Positions 56,501 to 64,000 of a DNA stretch of 64,000 nucleotides are shown here, in pieces. A program made the position numbers and the translations under genes. Position 1 is the stretch's first letter; each line of letters starts with the position of its first letter. Under the pieces are notes generated by a model. It saw only the letters and a list, made by a program, of their open reading frames with translations, was not told the origin of the DNA and did no database searches. Source of the stretch: Sphagnum compactum (Eukaryota; Bryophyta; Sphagnopsida; Sphagnales); assembly GCA_965153455.1 (NCBI GenBank), contig OZ234502.1, positions 847,267 to 911,266 of the forward strand, in the 5' to 3' direction.

Positions 56501-59053
56501 ATAGAAGATATTGAGGTAGAATAAGGGCAGGCATCCTAGACTATGTGCTTGAGTTTCATTCACAATTTATATTCATGTGTTTAAACTCCATTACACCATC
56601 AAGATATTACATAGGTGGTTAGAGTTGGGATTCTCGTTTAATCATTGATATGTTATAACTAGCATCTAGTCATGTTACAATTGGAATGTAGCCATACTAA
56701 GATGGTAAGGGTCAAAAAATATAGTCATGTATTAAAGCTGATTTTTTAATAGCATTGACTTACTAAAGTTGTAAGGCAGTTGGATATGGGTTCATCATAA
56801 AGACCATGCAAATGGGATAACATCTATGCTAACTTATAGTTGTCACATTAAATGTGTTCATGTGAAAAACAATTGTATAATCCACATCATTGTATATGAA
56901 TGCATGAGTTGCATATGACAACTATATATAACAATTAAAACATGAAGTCAATGCACATTGACCAAAATTTTACAGTTGACCAAAATACACTTCAAATGTT
57001 CCATAGCCTTGCAACTTTCTTAAAACTCATGTGTAAGTAATCATTTTCCAGTCTGGAATTTGATATTAAAAACTACTATATGTTTCACACAAAGTTGTAG
57101 TTTAGTTGCAATGCAATTGGTATAAACACATAATACAAATTAATGTGTTTTCCTTGAATGCAATTTTTTCATCATGATAATTTCAAAGCCCCCACATTTT
57201 TCTAATAATGTGGGTTAAACTCAATGTACCTTATTTTGACCTTATAAATTTTTTGTAAAAATGTAAGTGATGTTTTCTTCTATTAACTATTCAATCTTCA
57301 TTGTCCTTAAGAAACATTTGACAAACTTTGCATGAACATTATTTTTGAACATAATTTTCAACAAGTTTTCTAATTTTCATTGCATTCAACCCATATTCGA
57401 CACATGTTCAATTTCAATTGTTTAGCTTTCCATTGGACTAATCATCCCATCATTTTATAAAAATTCAAACACTTACTCTTGAATGTTGCAAATTAGGTTG
57501 GGCTTCCCACATTTGACAGTTCATGGCTTAACCCAATGCATATGTGACCAACTTATAAGTTCAATGCATATACACCTTTTGTGAGAGCCAACAAGGGGGG
57601 GGAACACACTATTATTGATGATGTTGTTTGGGATTTTTTTTCCCATTGCCAAAAATGTTGGGTTTTATGTTTCACATTAACAAACACATGTCCCCTCATC
57701 ACCCGCCTTTTAGTCTTTGAATTGGTAAGTCAATATTGTGTTCATGTCAAATGGGGTCCACATTTTAGTTAATGTTGTCATTGTTGATCCCATTGGATCT
57801 AATTTAGTCTCATAAGTTGCCATTTTTTGAAAAGCCACAATGATTGCAACCAAAGCAAAGGACAAGCTATACTACAATGAACACCTCGATGATTTTTTTT
57901 CCCTTTTGTTGTAAAGGCATTGAGTGCTTACAGCAATAGGGTGACAACATTTTCATCAATGTGCTAACATGATATGGTTAATCAAGGGCTCTAAAGGCCT
58001 TCCTTTGTTGATTTTGCTTATTTTAAAGGCATATGATGTTAGTGGTTATACAAAATGTTCAAATCACTACAATATTGAGGCAAATCATTGTTGCCACGGA
58101 AACCTCTTTTATACTAGGTGTTTTTTAAAAGATTCCCACCCATCTACTTGTCACATATGCTTCATGCAATTGATAAGGGTTTCAAGTCTTGTGTTGTTAT
58201 TTGATGTTTTTTCTCATGTTGGTGCACTTTTGGGTGTTGTGTCTTAGTTGGGACATTAGTCTTATCTTTTTGTTCCTTTCCCTTTCCCCTTTTGACTAGG
58301 TGTTTAGTTTTTAATTAAATTCAACAAGGTTTCTTCATTTTTTATGGCACTTATAAAAATAAGTCAATATTTACATTTTCCCTTTCAATGGTAATGCTAT
58401 AATGTGTAAATTTGAAAACAACAACCATGAACACATTCTAAGTCTAAAGGAGCTTTGAAGATTGGGGTATACATTGATAATGTGAGAAGATAGTAGTACC
58501 TCATAAGTTTTTGGGTTTTTTTGCATGTTTGCCATTGGGTGACTACTTGCCTTTTGGACAAACCAAGGAGAAAGGTACGACTTCATGGTTGAGTTCCTAA
58601 TCCCTTCCTTAAAAGGGTGAACCCAATATGTGGCCAAAAGTGAAAGTGTTATTGACAAATTATATGCTGAGTTTTTCAGAGGTAAAATGAATTTTGAATT
58701 TAATTAAAAAACAAAAGAACTTTTTAATATTCTTAAGTTTTTTCCAATGTTTGCAATTTCAACTCCAATATTGTGTGTTTGTTTTTGTACATCTTTACCT
58801 TGTCATAATATTGCATTATCTTGTTTCAAATTTGGTACTCTAGAGTGGAATGTGTTAGGTAATTTTTATTATTGATGTACATATTTCTCAAAATTTCCAC
58901 AACCATTGCTTGAAAACAATACATGAACATCCCACCTCAATCAACTTTTCATGAGATTATCATTTTACGATCCCTCATTAAGTGTTTTTCCTCAAGCCAT
59001 TTGTTAATTCACTTGGTTAGTAAAAGCCAGTGTTGTATGGGTACCTTACCCTA
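53600..59053. other. Long AT-rich gene-free region
   Basis: No supported gene. Between 54890 and 56000 the word TTGCAACTAA and close variants recur roughly every 50-250 bp, a diverged repeat. Frames at 57581-57772 and 57969-58247 have no motif. A G run lies at about 57594. Confidence 0.55.
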
Positions 59054-59288
59054 AGGTCAGTTTCGTCAATAAATAATCCTCAAAATAGTGAAATGAGATT
59101 TTGTGAAAATATGAAGTTGACGTGTTGAAAATCATCATAATTATCATAAGCTACATTTTGAATAATTTCACGAGTCATATCACAATATCATAGTAGATGA
59201 TGGAAAAATATATATAATTTCAAAATTAAAGTATGAATTCATTTTTTGAAAAAATAATTATTCATTTTGTCAATGTCGAAACTGACCC
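59054..59288. mobile_element. 235-bp MITE with TA flanks
   Basis: AGGTCAGTTTCG at the left and CGAAACTGACCC at the right are inverted copies, and each is flanked outside by TA (59052-59053 and 59289-59290). The interior is AT-rich and non-coding. TA duplication and a GGTCAGTTTCG tip suggest a Tc1/mariner-type non-autonomous element. Confidence 0.55.
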
Positions 59289-60419
59289 TAGGCTACGGTA
59301 TATATATTTGATATGCCCTAAGAATAGGTTATAATATTATGATCTTAAAATTCACTAGTATATTACCTATCATTTAAAAAAATTAGGGTACAATCTTAGT
59401 TGTTTTTTTTTCCCTAGTTTTAGGATTAGTGTAAGTTTTGGGTACCCGACCAATCATATACCTTATTTTAGGGTAAAATTTGAGCATGTACATATTTAAA
59501 ATTAAAGTTCCAGAAAAGAGAAAAAGGTGTACATGTAAAATCAATGTACCCTAAACCTATTCGTACTCATTATGCACAAGCCCAATTTATGCATATTGTG
59601 ATGTATTATTACATATCTCTTCTTGGGTGTCAATTTTCTTATTTGTTACTAGACCCTTCAAAAAACTGGGGGTGCTAGAGAAGCCTCCCCTTTTAACATC
59701 AATTAAAAGGGTCATACTATTATCATAAGATTTAAGGTTTTAGGTTCTTATGTCTAAGTTCTAGGGTCCTAGGTCCTAGCCTTAAGTTTTAATATACAAG
59801 GGCGTCCAACATTGTAATATATAAGGCACTAAAATGACCCTTACACAAATCTTTTGTGATTTTGCCAATGTTGTTTCCCTCTTGTTGTTCTTGGGAAAAT
59901 TTTGGGAACCCGTTGGGAAGGTAAAGGAACTTGGGGTGAAAGTGATGAAAACCTTTTGGGAACTTGGTGAGAACCGCAAAATTCAAAAAAAATAAAAATC
60001 ATTTGGATAATGTAACATATGGAGTTCACAACTACAAGAACAATATTGGTCCAAGAATAATTATAAAAAACAATTTCCCCCAAAAAATTGGGTTGTCTTT
60101 TCTCCACAAAGCATATCTCATGAAGTTTCCATCGTGGACAAACGGTTCCATTATTAAAATTGAATAGAGGCCCCAGACTTGCTTTAGGATATGCTTACAT
60201 ATCCCCCTTTGACGACCATGCATGTATCAAAGTTTCACCCAAAGAAAAAATAAATTAATGTGTATAGTTAGCCAGTTGGAATTAGGCACCCATTTATTCA
60301 AAGAGAGAATTAAGGCTGGATAATAAGATCCCTTATTAAAAAAAAAATTCTTTAACTACTAAGCCAAAAGTTTGACCTAACTACAAAGGAGTGTAGCATG
60401 ATGATAGATCACTTCGAGC

Positions 60420-60458
<39 letters not shown>

Positions 60459-60951
60459 GCCTGATTTTAATATGAAAAATATCGTGCAACATTATATTGG
60501 TCAAATATCCTAGCTTTCTCGATAACAAAATACAATTAATTTCAAATCCAATAATCCATGGGGACAAAACTACAATCTCAAATTTTCATCTTTTTGGCTT
60601 CATACAAACCCTTCTTCAAATATTTTCATTAGTGTCAAATAAAAACGAACCTTGTTTTCATGTTGCAAAATTTTTAACCACAAAAGAACTCATAGACAAA
60701 TTTACTTTTGACTTGATTGATAGCGTAAGTCAATTGAGAACACCATAGGTTTGATTGCCATAATAATGCAATTTTTGGATGAAATTACACTAAAAAAATG
60801 GCAATGCTGCAACTGATCACACTAGAAAAATGGTCCTCTAGAGTAAAACATTGAATATCATAGGAATGAATATGATCATAAAAAACCATAGTTGTTTGAT
60901 AAAAACATAAACAACAACCTAACATTAGTTTGGATATTGTTGAATACCTAA
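59289..60951. other. AT-rich intergenic
   Basis: No gene is supported; several overlapping short frames occur at 59780-60220 on both strands. The TA microsatellite lies at 60418-60456. Confidence 0.5.
60418..60456. repeat. TA microsatellite
   Basis: ATATATATACATATATATAT continues to TATATAATG, almost pure TA apart from one C. Confidence 0.9.
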
Positions 60952-61161
60952 TGTGCATTCACACTTGATGTTAAGTCAGTGTTAATGAAAATCTAGGTGA
61001 CATCCTAGGTGGCACCCAATGTTAAATGGGTGATATCGTAATGTCAAGTGAATGTTAACTTAACATAAATGTTCATGGTAAGTAGGTGTAAGCCCTAAAT
61101 GACTAGCATGGTGTTGGGGCACTCAACACTGAAATCCCTAACACCAAGTGTGAATGGACCT
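60952..61161. mobile_element. 210-bp MITE with TAA flanks
   Basis: TGTGCATTCACACTTGATGT at the left pairs with ACACCAAGTGTGAATGGACC at the right, about 80% inverted identity over 20 bp. TAA occurs outside both ends (60949-60951, 61162-61164). A TAA duplication and terminal TTCACA-type sequence fit PIF/Harbinger (Tourist-like) MITEs. Confidence 0.55.
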
Positions 61162-61164
61162 TAA

Positions 61165-62039
61165 TGACTAGCACACGTTTTAAAGCACATAAAGAAAGAT
61201 AGTTGATATAATACCTGGAAAAAAATGGGTTCAAGTGATCACAACAAAAGAAAATTATATTTTTGCACATGACTATTCCCCCCTTTCTCTATGACAAAAA
61301 CCCACCACTTTTTTTGCATTCCACCATTCCTAATATTTAAAGATCACTCCTCGAAAAAAACTTCATTCAGTAGAAGGTCTAACATTTACAATCAAGAGAT
61401 TTCTCGAAGTTCTTTCTTGCTTCGTTTCTTTTCTCTGAACGGTGAAAAACATTTAAGGTTATATGATCCCCAAAAAAAAACCCATAAACCTTAAACTTTC
61501 TCTATGTTCATTGAACTTGATGTGCTACATGATGAGGAGAAAATTTGATTGAGAGCCTTGTAAGAAAACAAGAGCTTACTTAGCATTGAGGAATCTTGGA
61601 GAAGTGCGATAGACTTGATTATAGGTTGCACATTTCTTATATCATTTCCTTACTTCTTCTTCTTTCTCCATTTCTTTTGCATCATTGTGTCACGGTCCTA
61701 AATGTGCACTTCCACCAACTTTTGAGTTCTTGATAACTTGTGAGCATTCAAGCTCTCGTTGTTAGTATTCCATTTCTCGTTTCCCTAGTGGTATCTTCCA
61801 CTCAACTTTTTCTTGTGGTTCTTGTCACGAGGACCAAATCCAACTCATCAGCCACCAATTCTTCCTCCATGAATAAATAATCTTCAATTTTTTCTAGAAT
61901 TATTGATCAAGTTAGGGTGGAATACGGAGGTTAGTTTGACCCCTTGATTTGAAAGGGTTAAAATATCGTTGTTATGTTCACAAGAGCCTTTCAGCAACAT
62001 ACTCTCTTTTGCTTGAGAGAGCTGTCATGGAATGGTGGG
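61165..62039. other. Intergenic
   Basis: No gene was recognised. Confidence 0.45.
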
Positions 62040-62640
62040 CAGCAACAATGTTTTTTGAAACCTTTATAATCTGCCAGAAATTATAGGGCAGCATACAAAT
62101 TCCCAAAACTGCCTGAAATGTTTTGAGCATCAGAACTTTTCCAAGGCTGACCAAAATGTTTGGGCAGAAATGAAAGCCTTCTTCAACCTTTACAAGGTGT
62201 CCGAAATTATCGGGCAGCATAATAATTCCCAAAGTTCCAAGAAAATTCAAGCATTGGGATTTTTCCAGGGGTGCCTACAATTTGTGGGCAGAAATGAAAA
62301 AAAAATCAACCTTAAAAATCATCCCGGGCAGATTAAAATTCAAAAAACTACCCGAAATGTTTTTAAGCATCCTGGAAAAAAATTCTCTGGAGGATATTTT
62401 TGAGTTCCCACATTTTTGAGCAGAAATGCAAAAATTTCAACCTATATAATCTGCCCGAAATTATCAGGCAACATAAAAATTCCCAAACTGCTGAATTCTT
62501 TTCAAGAAATCATTGGAAAACATTTCTCGAGAATTCTCTAGAGTGCCCAATATTTTTGGGCAAATTGAAAAAATTCCTAAATTTCCCAAAGCTGCTAAAA
62601 ACTTTTTGCATAGTTTGACAAACCCCTCAATGTGAACACT
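62040..62640. repeat. Degenerate 125-bp tandem array, four to five units
   Basis: Units begin near 62058, 62188, 62305 and 62438, with a partial one near 62570. Each has a CAACCTTTATAATCTGCC-like start, GAAATTATCGGGCAGCATAA, ATTCCCAAA-CTGCC, a TTTTCAAGCAT-like part and TTTGGGCAGAAATG. Short frames there come from the repeat. Confidence 0.8.
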
Positions 62641-63699
62641 TCAACATGGGGTTAAATTAACCCCATAATAAATACTATTTTATCTATCTTGTTTGTGTGG
62701 ACACCATAGGGGTTAGTTTACTCATTACATTTTAATCATTTTAACCCCAAAATTAAGAGAGGATTAAATGGAATAAAAAATATCCTTACTAATCCTTGGT
62801 GTGTGAGTTGAGCTTAATAATTTCAAGACACACACACCTGGGCAAGTGTATTATAACTTCAAGAAGATTTAAATTTAAGAAAAAGGAAATCATCCTATAT
62901 AGCCTATTAATGCACCATACAAATTGAATAGAAATCACCACTAAATTTTTAAATAAGGTCACTGAATTAGGGCCAAGACTTGATTTTCTTTAATAAAAAA
63001 AAATTGGGTTTTCTTAAATGAATTCTCTTCCAAGGGGCACTTAGTGGGTCCCCAACCCTCCCCTCAGAAGAGGAAGGGTTGTTTATTTTATAGGAAGGTA
63101 GGGGGGGGAAGGGGAGAGAGAATTTGCACACTCGTTGAAAAAAACAAGAATTAGTTGTGGTTGCAAGCAAAAGAAGAGCCACAGTCGACTCCCTCGCTTA
63201 TTCCAACACACCATGGCTGCAAAAAACCGTGTTTCATTGACATATTGAACCATGCAAGCAAGCTTTTCTAACAGTACTTCTGATGGTGGCTGCAGTACCC
63301 CCAAGGGGGATTGTCAAACTGTGCTTCATATCTGATTGGGTTTCACTATCTCTTCAGGTTTGTCAAGGTGTAGGGTATCAGCAAATTTTTTTTCTACTTC
63401 CATAGGTCTGTAATGTCATGGTACCAAAAGTTTCTTCTCTACATCCCCATGATGTTTGTTTCCAAGAAATTGTCAAGTGGTATTGAAGGTCTCGGGAGCA
63501 GGAATCTGATCATTTTTGTTGAGCTCCTGTAGACGTCAGTAATTCTGCAGACTGGCAGCTGGTTCAGGGCTAAAGATTTGGGTTGCTAAACTCAGGGAGG
63601 AAGAAGAAAAAGAAGAAGCATTTGAGGAGGAAGCTTGAATTGGTGAAATTTCTAGAGGCGGAGGAGAAGTTGAAGTACACCTTGAGCTCGAGCTGCAAG
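62641..63699. other. Intergenic and CSLA leader
   Basis: The last 100 bp before the CSLA ATG are purine-rich (GGAAGAAGAAAAAGAAGAAG), as in a 5' leader. Nothing else is supported. Confidence 0.5.
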
Positions 63700-64000
63700 A
63701 TGGGCGTTACTGTAGCTGTGGCAGATGCATTGGTGCAGGATGGGCAAGGTTTGTCAGCAGTGGTGGAGCAGGTAGTGCATGTGTGGTTGATGGTGCGGGC
63801 ACCCATAGTGGCACCCTTGCTGCAATTGGCTGTGAACGTGTGCCTGGTGATGATCACAATGCTGTTCGTGGAGCGTATGTTCATGTGCGGGGTGCTCATC
63901 GTCATGAAGCTCCTGGGGAGTCGAAGCTCCCCGCACAAGACTTACAAGTGGGAGCCCATGAATGACAACGACGACGACTTGGAGCTTGGCAACCCTAGTT
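63700..64000 (+). CDS. CSLA glucomannan synthase, first exon, cut by window edge
   Basis: The frame is open from the ATG at 63700 to the end of the window (100 codons). It reads MGVTVAVADALVQDGQGLSA, then VWLMVRAPIVAPLLQLAVNV, CLVMITMLFVERMFM, a second hydrophobic stretch, and YKWEPMNDNDDDLELGNPS. The order of a membrane helix, V/L-E-R-x-x-M, Y-K-W-E-P and an acidic D-D-LELGN stretch is that of plant CSLA proteins (GT2), in which YPMVLVQIPM normally follows just beyond this edge. CSLA enzymes make the beta-1,4-mannan backbone in the Golgi. The two long opposite-strand frames and one plus frame here are shadows. Confidence 0.85.
   Translation, partial: MGVTVAVADALVQDGQGLSAVVEQVVHVWLMVRAPIVAPLLQLAVNVCLVMITMLFVERMFMCGVLIVMKLLGSRSSPHKTYKWEPMNDNDDDLELGNPS

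Noticed and set aside
63570-63938. Minus-strand ORF of 122 codons and a His-rich 60-codon frame
   Set aside because: They are shadows of the CSLA first exon on the plus strand.
1-64000. LTR retrotransposon, CRISPR array, rRNA or functional tRNA gene
   Set aside because: No reverse transcriptase, integrase or gag motif, no paired LTRs, no regularly spaced direct repeats with unique spacers, and no complete cloverleaf were seen.

Overview
The window is nuclear plant DNA. It is AT-rich and gene-poor, and its genes are split by GT-AG introns. The gene families are typical of land plants: a ureide permease, a CSLA mannan synthase, the NatC subunit NAA38, a VOC/glyoxalase protein, an LTP-like membrane protein, PPR debris, and a fragment that looks like the largest subunit of RNA polymerase IV. 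There are no prokaryotic operons, no viral genes and no recognisable LTR-retrotransposon coding region. The sparse genes and AT-rich tandem repeats would suit a bryophyte, fern or lycophyte, but I cannot assign a species.

Layout. 1-4.9 kb: AT-rich, with a GTAG tetranucleotide field. 4.9-6.1 kb: a small element whose right end belongs to the same family as the big transposon below. 6.26-7.9 kb: an unrecognised gene on the minus strand, read in two overlapping frames. 8.7-10.6 kb: a dispersed repeat, a 297-bp duplication and a 45-bp minisatellite. 10.63-20.59 kb: a DNA element of about 10 kb with long, near-identical terminal inverted repeats (TIRs; 752 and 521 bp). Between them lie host gene pieces, all on the plus strand: NOL6/Nrap, acetoacetyl-CoA thiolase, the first two exons of an NRPD1-like gene with probable leader and promoter, the 3' part of an equilibrative nucleoside transporter, and a GT47/exostosin exon. 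21.6-23.9 kb: a second, older long inverted-repeat element.

25.8-26.65 kb: a two-exon LTP-like type I membrane protein gene. 27-34.8 kb: AT-rich repeats. 34.8-36.5 kb: a four-exon VOC/glyoxalase gene. 38.3-38.8 kb: NAA38 in one exon. 41.2-43.6 kb, minus strand: a complete ureide permease whose seven exons join in frame into 418 codons. 47.8-48.0 kb, minus strand: one isolated exon of plastid malonyl-CoA:ACP transacylase. 49.8-50.5 kb: an acidic/basic nuclear-type protein. 51.6-52.6 kb: a decayed PPR gene. 53.6-63.5 kb: AT-rich, with two short TIR elements, a TA microsatellite and a 125-bp tandem array. 63.7 kb to the end: the first exon of a CSLA glucomannan synthase, cut by the window edge.

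The host genes are independent housekeeping or metabolic loci and do not form a pathway. The most interesting object is the 10-kb element. It resembles a Pack-type transposon that has picked up several genes, apparently including part of the gene for Pol IV, the polymerase that starts RNA-directed silencing of transposons. Family calls come from reading translated motifs by eye; no database search was run.
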